A stretch of 64,000 nucleotides of DNA from Spisula solida (taxonomy: Eukaryota > Mollusca > Bivalvia > Venerida > Mactridae). Below, in pieces: positions 39,201 through 54,200 of this stretch. Location of the stretch: NCBI GenBank assembly GCA_947247005.1, contig OX365952.1:6284501-6348500 (forward strand). The letters are read 5' to 3'. The notes below the pieces were generated by a model, which was not told the DNA's origin, did no database searches, and saw nothing but the letters and a program-made list of their open reading frames with translations. The translations under genes were made by a program, and so were the position numbers. The number at the start of each line of letters is the position of its first letter. Position 1 is the first letter of the stretch.

Positions 39201-42200
39201 AAGAGTACTTGTTTTGATCCACAGGTAAATTTATTGAACTATTCCACAAGTGGTTTATGAATTATCTTTCTATAGAAATTAAAACATGTTTATAGCAGCC
39301 AGTCAAGGGTCCACTAGTTCGTCAGATGTCAGTCTGCTAAAAGTTTAAATATAATCATTTGTGTAATAATTATGGTGGCTGATTTACGCCATATTGTATT
39401 TTTGCTTTTTTCCCACAACGAAGCAAAAAAGGCAAATATATGACAGATGTAATGTGAAAACTTTGTCCAATTTTGTTATTCGCTTTGTGACATTTTCGCT
39501 TTGTTGTGGCGAAAAAGCAAAATTGCCACATGGCGTAAATCAGCCACTATTGAATATATACTCAAAATATAAAAAGGTATATTTAGAAATGTATTTTATA
39601 TGGAAACCCAAATCTCAACTTATCTGAGAACTATTTATGAAATTTGTTGCAGAAATGTAGCTTACATCTTCATATAGGAACAACCAATGAGTTTCTACGG
39701 ATACCAATTGCCGTCACGTCGGAAGAAGCCCCTGGATTGATACTTGCTCACGGCAGTGTAGGGGATTACTTGAACTTTGAACCTCATCTATATATATCCA
39801 GGGATGCTGGTCAGACTTGGAATGCTGTAAGTACATAACCCAGGCCTGGTCATTAGCAATCATTGTCAATCCTGAAAATCCCAGTTTCAAAGCCTGAAAC
39901 TCTCTTATTTTAATATATACAACAGCAGGGAAAATTCAGGTTTTAGAATCCTGAAATCAGGCACTGGTCTGAAAAATACCAGGCCTGTTACATTGGGTGG
40001 CCTGGCAAGCTTGGTTTGAGATATTCTACAATTCTTTTAGTCCATGTGACAGACCGAATTTCATTACCAAAAAGGTGAACAGATCCAACAATGATTTTCG
40101 TTTAGCTTGATATCTCAGCAGTCTGAAAACGGTTGATGGACTTGCGGGTCACTTTGCCAAATGACCTTTTGGCGGCCATCTTTAAAGATGGCCGCCATTA
40201 TTTTAAGCAATCATAAGCTTTGGGAAAACTTGAATTATTCCTCACTCAATAGGGCTATCGGCTTGCAATATGTCTTAAAATGTTCGTATTTCAACCCAAC
40301 ATATGTTGACATATACATAATGATATTATGATAAAGGAATTTGTTCGAATTTATTGATATTCTAAGAACACTTTGATATTTTTCACTTTTTGTCATTATT
40401 TTTTCTCTTGCAATTCTGATTGGGATTTGTATTTAGCCAGTTTTTGTTTGCTACATTCAGATAATAATTCTAGGCATCCATAATATACATAACATTGATA
40501 GATTTTAACTTCGAAGTCCAAAATTGGTCAGGAAATTTATGACAACTAATGCCTAAATTAAATGGATATTTTAGGGCATATGAATAGACCGTTTCCAACA
40601 ATATCAGGAATTTTTTTTATTCCATGGCTACTTTGTTGATACGATGCGTATATATATGCGTAGGTGTCCAGTACCGTGTCACAAGGGTGTTAGTGTTGTA
40701 CCTGACCCCTAGCTGGATGGTTTGGAGGCTCGGATCCGGCAAGTTCATATTGACATTATTTTCAAAAACATGGTTATTGACAGGAAAACTTGAATAACTA
40801 TTCAGCGAAACGGAAAATGATTGGAAAATAATTTGATATGAGTTTATACATTTATATTTTTGTTTATAAAGTTCCGAATATTACATTAAAAGTACATTAT
40901 TTTAACGTTGTTTTCATAATCTACTTTAATAATAGTAAAGCATGTAAGAATTCATACCTCCCACTGTTAAATTCTATTCGTTTCGCGCATTCACTAAGAA
41001 ATGAAAATGTGAAAGCAGGAACGTATTCGAAGGGAAACAATAAGGGATAGAGGGGATACAAAATAAACAAAATTATATATTGAATCAGTTGATCTTTGTC
41101 TAGTGTCTAGCTTACTACTTTTCTGACTCAGGTGGACCTTAGTAACCTTTAAATAACCGTTCTTAATAGAATTTGTAAAACTATACACACACTTTTAAAG
41201 CCTCCACAACCCTACCACAACCAAGGTTGTAATTGGTGACACGATGGTGGCTGAGGAGTTAGTGCTCTTGACTACCAATCCGGAGGTCCCTGGTTCGAAA
41301 TTTCATTAACCAGTGTTCAGTATTTCCCACCCAACTACAGATGAACTGGTTGTTAACCGTGTGATATTCTCACGAGTATCGGTGCTATACGCTGGGCACG
41401 TTGAAGAACCAAAAATGAATCTGTTCGGAAAGAGCTAGGGTATCCCATCCAGATTCCTTGTATCACACCACAGTCACTTCTACTTGCTGTCTCTTCAGCA
41501 AAGCACATGACCCCATATGGAATATTAAGAAGTTATCCTTGACTGAAAGGTTTAAATAATTACATCTACAAATACAACTACAAGGTGTCAACCACGGGGA
41601 TATTTATCCTGCGAGTTATAAATGCTTTCAGCATAGCCGACTATCTCTGCCATGCCTGCAGGTACTACCTTTAGATGTGTGCATCCACAATTACATATGG
41701 GTATACTTTTCTTGTTGGGTTTGGTCATACGATATTGCTCCAAGATGTACATCCAAAAGATGAGCACACTTAGTCCTGAACTCATGGATTACTAGTATGT
41801 GTCGGCTACAGTCAATCCAGTTTTGTACATATTACGGATGGACAGCGCCATTCCTGACCATATGGGTTATTAATGCATACCGGTACGACAGATGGGTACA
41901 GTAATTTGTAACCATACGAGATACATATTACAGATAGATTCATTCGTTCCTGACCGTATTGGGTACATACTACACATGAATACAGATATTCTTGACCACA
42001 TATGATACTTAGTACACGTACTAACTATATGAGTACTAAAACATGCTACATGAAGAAACAACCATTCCTGACCATATGAAGTACATTCTACTGATAGGTA
42101 CAATTGTTCCTGACCATATGGAGTCCGTAGTAGATGGGTACAGCCATTCCTATCCATGTGTGGTACAGACTTCATATGGGTACATTAATTCCTGGCCATA

Positions 42201-45200
42201 TAGAGTCCACAGTACAGATGGGGACAGTCATTCCCAACCATGTGTGGTTCAGCCTACACATGGGTACATAGATTCCTGGTCATGTGGGGCACATATTATT
42301 TATAGGTATATCAATTCCTTATATGGAATCCGTAGTACAGATGGGTATTGGGTATACAACTATTCATGACCATAACTATGTCATACATATTACATATGAG
42401 TACAGCCATTACTGACAATACTTGATACATACAGATACATACATACAGCCTTTCGTAACTATGCAGTTGGGCACGGGCATTCCTGACCATATGGTGTACA
42501 TCATACAAAGGGGTAGAATGAGTACAGCCATTCCTGACCATATGTGGTACATTTTGCTAATGGTAATCATTCCTGGTCATATGGGTTACATAACATGTTA
42601 CTAATAAAGATAGGAACTTCCATTTATAATGTCTATATGAGGTACATTCTACTGATGGACACATTCATTCCTGATCTTATTGGGGGTTCTATGGTCACAG
42701 TCATTTCTGATTTAATACTAGTAGGTGAATATGCATGGTCATTCCTTACCATATTGGGCTTGTTATTTTATCGGTATAGTCATTCCTGGTCCTTAAAGTA
42801 CACCATATTTCTAAGTAAACCATCTTTAACCCCATGGGGAATATTCCACCGATTAAATACATCCATTTTCTTAATATATAGAAGAACCTTGCTTCGGAAA
42901 TGCTTCTGTCCATTCCAGTCTCAATAACGTATATGCTACTGCCTGTACATCATTTTCTCTCTCTATGGGAGTAAAGTCCACCACATAGTACATCCACTTT
43001 GGTTCCTATGGGGTACATTCTGCAGTCAAGTTCAGCTATTACATGCACTGATAAGGGATAACGACCAATGACAGGAACAACACTTCGTCTCCTAATGGCT
43101 ATCCCCCACATCACTTTGTCTGTGCTTGTGTCATGGGCTATCCATATGCAACAGGCGAAGCTATACCTACAAGATCCTATGATGCGTCTTACTTCACGAT
43201 TTGATGCTATCCCTGTCTCAATGAGGTACATGTAGATAAGTAATTCCCCGCCAGATTGGTTCCCTACAACCAGTGGTAACAGTCATGAATACCTACAAAA
43301 ACAGTGTACATCTACTCCTAGCCCTGCAATCAAGGGGTATGACTCTTAATATAAACACCGGCCATGAATGTAAGAACAAATGACTTGCATCTTCGACATT
43401 AAAATTATATTGTATGTAAAAAGCACCCAGTTAAAGTCAATTTTCAGACATTCGACCATTCGACCGACTGTACATTTACTCATTGAGTCTCACGTCAGTT
43501 GTTACACTCGCTCGGCGGTGTTGGCTGCTGGCAGGCTTTTGACCCCCTCAGGTATCCATTTATACATTTGGGTAAGTGGGGAAGGTGGATTATTCTTGCT
43601 CAGAGAAATTAAGCAGTGGTCCAGGTGAGGATTGAACCGGGGACCTCTCGATCTCGAAGCATGCACCCTACATCTAGGCGCCCCACAGAAATCGTTATAA
43701 TTCACGCAGCAGTTTTTAATCTTTTAAGTTAAACATGACTGTCAGTGATGGTAATCATATAGACCAAGAATGTAAGTCTGATGATGGCAGATACAGAATC
43801 CTTCGCTTGAGATAATACTATATTTCATTATGACTTCTCTAAAACGTCACCAAAACGTACTTTTCAGAAGACAACATATAACTTAGGAACCTAAAATTTG
43901 GCATACATTCGTGTTGAATAAGAATGCAATTCGCTAATGATTCACTTTTTAGGAAAGAAAGAATCAAATATTAAGTTATACTGAAACACTCGGCCCATGG
44001 CGTGTATGATCCTGTACTAATAGCCGGACCCTCGCCTGCAAGACTTCTAGCTGGGGTCCGGTATCATACCCACATCCTATTAGGCAAAGGATTCGATTTT
44101 CAGATACCTACACATGTATAGATATGTGCATATGAACAAACAAAGCAACTTTGAAATAATAAACCAAAATTAATGGTTGTTCCTGAGATTATTGGAAAAG
44201 ATATATGCATGCGTCTTAAAAATATCCATTTAATTAGATATCAGTTGTCATATATTCCTGACCAATTTTTGACTTCAAAGTGAAAATCTATCAATGTAAT
44301 GTATATTATGGATGCCTAGAATTACCCTCTAAATATAACAAACAAAAAATGGCTAAATACAAATCCCAATCGGAGTTGCAAGAGAAAAAATAATGAAAAA
44401 AGTAAAAAATATCAAAGTTTTCTTAGAATACCATAAATTTCGAAGTAATCACTTTATTATAATATTATGATTTATATATCAGCAGATGTGGGGTTGAAAT
44501 ATGAACATTTTAAGACATATTGCAAGCCGATAGCCCTATTGAGTGAGGAATAATTAAAGTTTTGCCAAAGCTTATGATTGCTTAAAATAATGGCGGCCAT
44601 CTTTAAAGATGGCCGCCAAAAGGTCATTTGGCAAAGTGACCCGCAAGTCCATCAACCGTTTTCAGACTGCTGAGATATCAAGCTAACCGAAAATCATTGT
44701 TGGATCTGTTCACCTCTTTGGTAATGAACCTTCAATTTTCAAGGCCTGGGACATGGACTATTTCACTTGTTAGAAAGGCATGGTCCAGTGATTAATGCAC
44801 TGGATTTTGCGCTGAATTTGTAACTGCCAATTCTGGTTTGATTCCCTGTCTCTGCAGGTCATTATTATAAGTCACCCCATGAAAATTTGACAAGCATGTA
44901 GATTTTCCTCCACATGTGGAGAAGCTGCTAGTTCCTTGTGGAAAGATAAGTTAGTACTGGTTAGGATACAAAATTGATTAGAAACGGCTTTAAACAATTC
45001 TCTTAATGTTAGTGAAAACATCATTTTTAAAACTCAATTATTTTAATACATGACAGATCTTTTGTAAAGTAATACATTTGTGAATTTCTAAAACTGGAAT
45101 TAAGGTAATTAAAAAGATTGGGCACCAGTAAAAATGTGTTGCTGTTACATTCCAAGTATTCCTGCACTTCACCAACCCTGAATTGTTACCAAAAGTTAAT

Positions 45201-48200
45201 GCATCTATGACACAGCTTTTGGAAACAGTCATCTTGAAAAGTTTGTAACAAAGGAAAATAAACTGAAACTCCTTAGTTTTTACCTGACTAGAGTGTACAA
45301 TACACAATTGTAACAATTGCAACCAATACTAATAATAAATAAATAAATTTAATAAACAAGATGATTTTTTAGAAAATATTACATGTACTTGAATATTTAT
45401 AAATCTTGTTGTATGGTTTTAGGCTCCATTTACTGGTAATTATTTCCTGAACATCATGGACCAAGGCAGTGCTATATCGGCTATATCTGCTGATGGTATG
45501 CCTACAAACAAAGTACAGTAAGTTCTTATACTTTAAAACATTATACTGTAAACCAATTTACTTTCGCGAATACTAACTTTCGCGTTTTGCTGATCGTCGG
45601 CATATTCGTGACTACAAACTTTCGCATATTTAAGTTTCTCACAATGTCCATATTAATGCCTTTAGCTCATTGGTGGTGACTTAATTTCGCAAAATTCTAC
45701 CACTAGCGAACTCCGCGAAATTAAATTGTGCAAAATAATTTCTTGGTTTACAGTTATGTTTCACTCATTGACAGTGTTTCAGTCTTACTGTGACTACCTA
45801 TATCACAAACTGTCTCATGACTTTCCCGAAGCTTCCCCTAGACTACGCGGAACCTGTTCTAGATGTCTTAATAGCTCATTAATTTCCATTAAAATGCTCA
45901 TTGGGACCTAGGCTTTAGGCAATATATTTTCTGTTTATTGTTTATTATACTTTATATATGTAGCTTATTCTGGCATGTATAAATATCATGTTGATACTGA
46001 AAATGTACTGTTTATAGAGCTTGAGATATCTTATTTCATGTTTGTGATTTCAGTTTTTCCTGTAATGAGGGAGCTACATGGGCGACCCACAATTTCTCAG
46101 TGATCAATATGAACGTTGATGGTGTTGTTAATGAACCGGGTATCAGAACTCTCCTCTCTAGGTATAGTATTTGTTATGCTCATATCTATACCATTGTAAC
46201 TCTGTTACTGTGTCATACCATGTTATATTTATAGGCCCATCTTGGGTGAGGGGGTATGTTGCTTTGCTAATGTTGGTCGGTCGGTCGGTCAGTCAGTCGG
46301 TCGTTTTCAGCTCCATAACTTTTGATTTAGGATCTTCAAACTTTAAATAGAGGTTTGTCAACAAAAGGAGATGACCCCTTTTAATTTTGAGGTCAGTAGG
46401 GCAAAGGTCGAGGCTATTGTGATCTTTAACATGAATGGATATATCAAATAGTTTCTGATTAATAGCTCAAGAGCGGATCTTCAAACTTTATAAGGAGATT
46501 AATCACCATTAGTGGTTGATCCCTATTGATTTTGAGGTCAGTAGGTCAGAGGTCAATGTTGCCATGACCTTTAATTTGACCTTTTTGATTACTTTTCTGC
46601 ATTAGGGACATGTATACATGTTTTACAAACATCTTGTGTATTTATAGTGTATTTGGACACACCAATACCAGTGAAGGATGGGTGATGATTAAGATGGACT
46701 TCCAGTCGGTATTATCACGTAAATGTGGCTATGAGGATTATGAACTGTGGTCACCGTCGGCTGATGTCATGGTAACTATCAGATATTTTGCTGCCTTAGA
46801 ATTAGAAGGTTGTAAGTACAAAATCAATATTTTGAGAAAACAAGACTGTCTGAAAACTACTCTTTACTTATGGAAAAACAAGCTTTTTAAACTTCAGTTT
46901 GGTCAACCTGACCACTTCCGATTTTCATGAAAAAAGGCTCATAAGGGCCTTGAGATGCAGATTTTTGAAAGATGCATGAATCTTATAAGGTGATAAGTAG
47001 TACTTACAACATTCTAATTCTAAGCCAGCCATTTATAATGTATAAGTGGTTAAGTCTCGGAGTGGAAATATTGCCAAATTTCGGGAATTTACAAATTTTG
47101 CTTACATTTCCTCTAGCATTATTTTGGCCTAAAAGATTGCTGCAAAGAAAGAAAAATATTTCTTATATTTCTACATGCTCTTAAGTTTATGTTAGAAATT
47201 CATTAATCGGTAACTTTTCCACTCAAAGAAATATCAAATTATACTGTAGCTTTGTGGGTGATTTTGCTGTTTGAAAAAAAATTAGACTCAGAGACTGTCA
47301 TTTGTACAGGGTGATTCATAATATCTGTCACAGTTTCAAACTATTATATCTTTTCGTTCCTTTACAAGATACATATGTCTCATATATCATTTGGAAGCTG
47401 ATATGATAAAGTTTTTTCTGTTATATAAGTTACAAGAATGATGTTGGCATCATGGCGCCATAAACGATGTCATAAAAAGATACATGATTTCAAAGACGTT
47501 GCTCTCAAAGCATAATTTAAGACAGTTCAGTTTTGAGTAGCTGTGCTTTGAAATCAATTTTCAAACTCTAACCATCATAGCAATGCAAAAACAGCATTCT
47601 AGTTATGATTCACAGTCTAGAGGAAAGACACACAGGCTTGTTTAATGGTTTCAGCAAATTGTATAAATCAAAAATGGTTAGATTTTAAGCCAAATCAAGA
47701 AATCATTGACGTCAACATCACACAAAAGTGACGTCACATTGAAAATATGATACTAAATATATAATTCCGCCTGTAGACTAAAATATACATGCAAGTATAT
47801 ACTATCTTGTATCATATAAAACTTTAAAATATATGTATTTTGGATATGTAAACTATTTGTGGTTATACATGAACCCAGATATATCAAAACTGTTTCATTT
47901 GAAAAATGTGACAGATATTATGAATCACCCTGTATGTGATCATTGGGATTTGGTGTAAATTTTATGCATCTACATAAATGAGACAGATATAATAGGCTAA
48001 CAGGGAAGAGACATTTGTTTGATACAAAGAATCCAGATGCAATACCCTAGCTCTTTCTGAATAGACTCCTTGTTTTTATCGTGCCCGGTGTACTGCACTA
48101 CCAACTCTTTTTGTTTTCACCTACCCTAAATTACTTTAAGACATTTTGCTGCAAGTAACCGTTGATCGTCAACTTTCCCGGGACATAAAATAACTGAAAC

Positions 48201-51200
48201 TTTTTTCTGCTTATTTTTTGCAGCATGTTACCAGAACACGATATTAATTCATTATGTTCTAAGAAGACGAATTTGTGAGGTTCCTTAAAGAGTCTTATTG
48301 TGAGGTTTAACTGTATACTGGTTTTCATGTTTGTGTATCGCCAGATTGTTATGTTTTAGGAAAATAGCGTTAAATGTATCATGGGAGAGAACTTGGTATA
48401 CGAGAGACGCAAACAGATGTCCGAGTGTTACTATGGTATCGATTATTTTAGACCAAAAAATGTCCAAACGTGCTCTTGTGGAAGAGAAGACTTCGAATGG
48501 TAAATATTTTATTTGTATTTTATAATCTACAGTTAAACTATTAATGATTTATATCTGATAAAACCTTGTTTAAAGGTGTTTTTTGGGATTTTCCAGCTTC
48601 TTAGATTGGCTGTTGGTTTGTTTGTTTATTTGGGTTTAACGCTGATTAATAACACTTTTTCAATTATATATGCCAGCTGATTCATTTAACATTAGTTTTC
48701 CTGAACTGTATGCCGACCAGTACTAACTTACCCTTCCACAAGGAACCAGCAACTTATCCACATGTGGAGGAAAATTGTTGTCAAATTTTCATGGAAGGGT
48801 ATGACCTGCCACTACAGGGAATCAAACCTGGATCGTTTGGTTACTGGTCTATCATACTTAATTAACACTGGACCATTGGTTGCTGTTCGGTGTGTTAGTA
48901 CTGTACGTTAACTCTCATTTACTAACGGGGCATGGCATTAAATGGTATGTCTTTACAGAAACTATGTACTGGTAATAATTCAAATACTTACAAAGAAGGG
49001 AAAAAATGGGTCTTCAACTAAACTGAAAATTCGCCTTTACATAAGTAGAGTGTTCAACATAACAAGAATAAACTGCAGACTGTGTTTTGATAATCTTTGG
49101 CAAATATTGTGACCTAGACCAAATATATAATATATGCAGTCATTAGTCCCCTACCGGTTTTCACCGAAGGTTTGTCCTCCCTCCATCAGTCTGTTCGTCA
49201 GTAAAAAAATCTGGATCCTGACATTACACAAACAGTTTCCAAGCTACGTTTATGAAACTTGATATGTAGATAGGGGGCATTTTTTAGTCACCTACCGGAT
49301 TTTGACCAGAGGGGACTATAGGTTTGCCCTCCGTCCGTCCGTCAGTCAGTCAAATAGTCTGGATCCTGACATAACTCAAACAGTTTCCAAGCTAGGTTTA
49401 TGAAACTTGGTATGTGGATAGAGGGCAATAAGGGGATAATGCACGTCCAAACATATTTTGATTCCGACCACAATTGTTTTTATGGCAACAGAAAGATTGA
49501 AAATGGCTTAAAACCGGTAGGGGACTTCTGTATTGCTTGCAATTCTTAATTACTTGTTTTATTCTGACAAACAGTGTGGTTGCCATTGTAACAGAAACAT
49601 TGATAATTTAAAGGGTCTTGGCTTCTATTTTGCTTGCAATTCTTAGTGACTGGTTATAATTTGTCATAATTCAATAAAATATTTGTTGTAAATGTTTCAG
49701 TGACTTTGGCTATGAGCCTGCAGCAGCAGAGGGCGACACTTCCTGTGTACTATCAGACTGGTTCCAGGCAGATAAGTTCCCAGCACCTCACTGTAACCAG
49801 GGAAAATACAACCAGACCAAAGGGTATGCATACATTTTTCCCATAGGCACATGGTTTCAAATTATCTGAGTCAAAATTATCTAAGTGTACCCTTTATAGA
49901 GAGAAGGTTGTGCAGCGGTCATGTTTAGCCGCAACGGATATGACGTTACAGGAACTGGTATGATCGGTGTTTGTTGTGACAACTCAGATGATTTTGAATA
50001 AAATAATTTGAAACCATTTGCCTATGATTTCTCCTCCTTAAACTCAATATATTGTGCAAACAAATTGAAAGTTCATTTAACTTTGAAATTGATACAAGTT
50101 ATTGAAGTATTTGTTTTGGGTATTTGTATGTAAACTAAGGGAGACAATTCAAATATACACTAAATCTTTGTGTAGTAATAGGTAGTCTCCCTTAGGTAAC
50201 CTTGTCAACATTTATGTTATCTTTTTGATTACGTTAATTTTGAGAACGGTTGTAAACATAAGCTTATCTGCTGACTGTATGAGTGCTATTGACCTGTCAA
50301 AATATAAAAAGCTTCATAGTATATGCACACTGTAGATAAGTCATTTCCAGAAAAGTGACAGAGGATAACTAATACACCGGTATATAGTGTGAAGCTATCA
50401 TGTAATCATGGTTGTTTTTGTACATGTCAAAAAAACTCACAATATCTGCTTTAAATTTGTATCCAATTCATTTTTATGCTAAGCATCTCGCAATGATATT
50501 ACTGGTACCATTTTTATTATGCACCCCATCTTTGATTAGGGCCGATATTGCTTTGCACATGTCTGTCGATCGGTCTGTTTGTCAGTCGGTCGGTCTGTCT
50601 GTCAGTAGACCAAATGGTTTCCATTCAATAACTCAAGAGCGTTTTGCTCTCAGGATCTTCAAACTTAACATGGTGGTTGGTCATTAACAGTAGATGACCC
50701 CTTTTCATTTGAGGTTAGTAGGTCAAAGGTCACTGTGACCTTTCCCATTTATGACTACTGGTAGGACATGGGGCTGGAACTCGGGTCCTCCCTCACTGGA
50801 AGCGGATGCTCTTCACTACAGAGGTGTTTCTATAATATTGTATGGATTTTATTACAGATATAGGAAGATAGCGGGTAGTAATTGCCTCGATGGACAGGAA
50901 GATCATTTCCTCCCTGAAGTGATTGACTGTCCCCTTATAGCCCCTAGGGGCTTACAGATCATCAGTCCTAAAGCATGCGTACAGAAAGGCAGCAATACAA
51001 CATTCAAGTTGACACAAGAGTCTGTAAGTAGACCAATAATACTAGGGGGTTAGCAGGCATGTCCCAATAATACTAGGGGGTCAGGGGGTGTGTCCCAATG
51101 ATACTAGGGGGTCAGGGGTCGTGTCCCCTCTCTTAAAAATGTTTTAAACGGTCAATACAGTGGTGTGTTTGGCATATATATTTCGTCACTTCAAAAGTAA

Positions 51201-54200
51201 CTAGAACCGTATTCACATTTTTTCTAGACTGCCTTGTTAAATTTCATGTACATTTCAGGGTTCAGTGAATGAGACAACATATACATGGACATTCTGTGAT
51301 CATAGTGAGCCTGTGGTGATTAAGGGACTAGAGAAAGGGTCTACTGTAAGCCATTCTTTCCAAACCCTCGGTCGATGTAAGATCTCAGTGGTAGCAGTAA
51401 ACAGTAAAGGGCAAGCAGAGACTCAGTTGTTCATACATGTTGAAGGTAACGTCTTGTGTTTCAAATTTGCAATGTGAATAGCTGATATTAAGAAATAAAT
51501 GTTAATCATAAATAAAATGTCTCTCTATCCCATTATGAACAATGTAGTTTAAAGGGATACCACCTCTGCTTAAAGCTTGTATTTTTATGTCCCGGAATTG
51601 ATCTACTGATGCAGGAGGCATATATTAGTGATTGTAATGTCTGTTCGTTCATTTAGCCCATTGAAAATGTTAATTAAAACTTGATTTAAACTTAATAATA
51701 ATAAAAAGTTATTGAATTATTTGTAAAATGTGAAATGTATAACATACAAATTCAAGTTTTGGCTATGAATATGGGTTGATAAGACTTTAGTGTGAGCAAA
51801 GCTTTTAAACTTTATGGTATACATTATTATAAGTACATAATGTTTGTGATTTACAGAGGGACTGACCGGTGTATTGGTGGAGATTCCATGGGGGGCTCGT
51901 ACAGGAATGCCCAGTTATTTCAATGTTACAGTTATTGGGTCAGGGAATGAGACAAATATAGCTGATGAAAATAAACTCCATTTTGCCTGGCAGTTTGAAA
52001 ATAAGGTATGTTTCTATTTTATAAATATTAAAGTAACACATGGCTTTGTCTCAGGTGATATTTCGTTTTCATAAGGATGTCAAAGAATACCAAAATGGAG
52101 ATACACAAATGTATATCAGCCATAAGAAGTGTAACATTCAAAATGACGCATGTTATATGGTGTGCTCGAGGCTAGGCCAAGCAAAACTTCTAATTTACTT
52201 ATATGGATAATATTAATAATGATGCATTATAAATACCAAGTTATCTAGGACTTGGATGTAACCATGCCCATATCACCCGAAAGCATCTCAAGCAGAAATC
52301 GCAGCTCAAATTGAGATTTTGCTCAAATTAGAATCTGGTTTACAGACAAATCTGAAGTTTGTGCTCTTGAAATTTTACTGTAATTAACAAAGAACAATGT
52401 TTCTGTTTTGTGCTACCAATTTCGCATCCAGCCTAAGTAAAGCCTAGGTCTCATTGAGGATTCCACATCGGGACATGTTCTCCCGATTTCTTCTGATACC
52501 ACCCAATTCCAATCACAATTCCTTCTGATATCACAAACTGTCTCATAACATCCCGAAGCTCCCCCAGACCATGAGGAACCTGTGTCCAATGTCCTGATAG
52601 CTCATTAATTTCAATAGGGAGTACATTGACGAGGCAAAAAATGCTCAGTGGGACCTAGGCTTAATCTTTGTGCCATATGGCAAGCTATAATTTTATGGGA
52701 ATTGAATTGTATGATTTATCAGTCTTTGATGGACATATAATTAGACAGTGAACCAGTCTTGTTTGACCATATATGGACGTTAATCATACACTTGTTATTC
52801 AGGTCACAGACGCTATACGTCAGCTTACATGGCAGAATGTCATCCAGCAAGAGTTTGACAGACCCGGGGAATACATACTCACGTTAAATGTTTTTAATTC
52901 TGTGAGCTCTGTGTTCCATACCCAGTCTGTCGTAGTTTATGGTAAGTTTGTATTCAGTTCATATATCGCTGGTTTAGAATTAGAAGGTAGTAAGCATGTA
53001 AGTACTACTTATGACCTTATAAGACAATGCATATTTGAAATCTGCATCTCTAGACGCTTCTTACGAGCCTATTTTCAAGAAATTCGGAAGTGGTCATGTT
53101 GAACAAACTGAAGTTTAAAAAGCTTTTTTTCCATAAGTAAAGAATAGTTTTTAGACAGTTTTTCTTGTTTTCTCAAAATATTGATTTTGTACTTACGACA
53201 TTCTAATTCTAAGCCAACGATATATCGTATATTTGTAGTTAGTAGTTATTTGCGCCAGTTAAACATTTAGTAATTTCTTAAGTTCAGACGTTACATGAAA
53301 ATCTGACAACAATCCCTAATATTTTTACACGCCATATGTCTGAAATGTTATCGATTGTTGTCAGATTTTCATGTAACAGTATGATCTGCCATGACCGTGA
53401 ATCAAGGAGGTGACACAAACATACTAACTATAAAACAATAATTTTATATTAAGAGAAACTTGAAATAAATCAATCACTATATTCCAGGGATTCAAGATGT
53501 GAAATCATAATAAGGATTGGATAGCTAGGTTACAGGTTAAGTGGGTAATGCTCTTGACTACAGACTGAAAGGTCCCAGGTTCGAATCTCAGCACTTGGTC
53601 ATGTCAGTGTTTCCCACCCAACTAGAGCTGAACTGGTTCGAAACCAAGAGTTGGTCTTGAGTGTGTTGGTGCTATACACCTGGGTAGTGTTTTATCAAAG
53701 CACTTACGCAAATCGTAAACTTACGATCAAATTTAAATTCTTTATAATTTATTTACAAATATAAAGTGCGGTAAATGGAGCCGTAATACTAATAATGATT
53801 CAGTTAAGGAACTCCTACAAACAATATCTGTCATCAATTTGCAATTGTTAATGAATTATAAAGAATTTAAATTTGATCGTAACTTTAAGATTTTCGTAAG
53901 TGCTTTTATAAAACAGTACCCTGCACATTAAAGAACCGAGGAATATATTTGGATATTGCTATTAGGTATCACACCAGGATTCCTTGTATAACATCACTGT
54001 ATCTACCCTTGAAGCCAATCAGGCAGAGTCATACTACTGTCTCAATAGATTGCAAACAAACCTCACAAGTGTTGAAAGTATGTTCACAAAATTTTTATAT
54101 ATCCTATATTTTGTTACAGATAACATGACGACTGTACGACTCCATTTCTCTGATGAAATCAACAACTATAACAGTAGAAGTCTGAATGTTAGACAAGCAT

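Larger units (their letters stand above)
40035..44765. mobile_element. 4.7-kb foldback element in SorCS-like intron 9
   Basis: Two inverted arms, about 40035-40742 and 44018-44765, read as roughly 80 percent alike by eye (not computed). Shared landmarks: CATTACCAAA..GGTGAACAG, GGCGGCCATCTTTAAAGATG, GATAGCCCTATTGAGTGAGG and CCCCAGCT/AGCTGG near the inner ends. The middle has a SINE, a degenerate tandem region and a second tRNA-like repeat. No transposase seen. Confidence 0.8.

Noticed and set aside
41870..42927. ORFs of 60-127 codons on both strands in intron 9
   Set aside because: They lie in a degenerate tandem region, overlap each other and show no family features.
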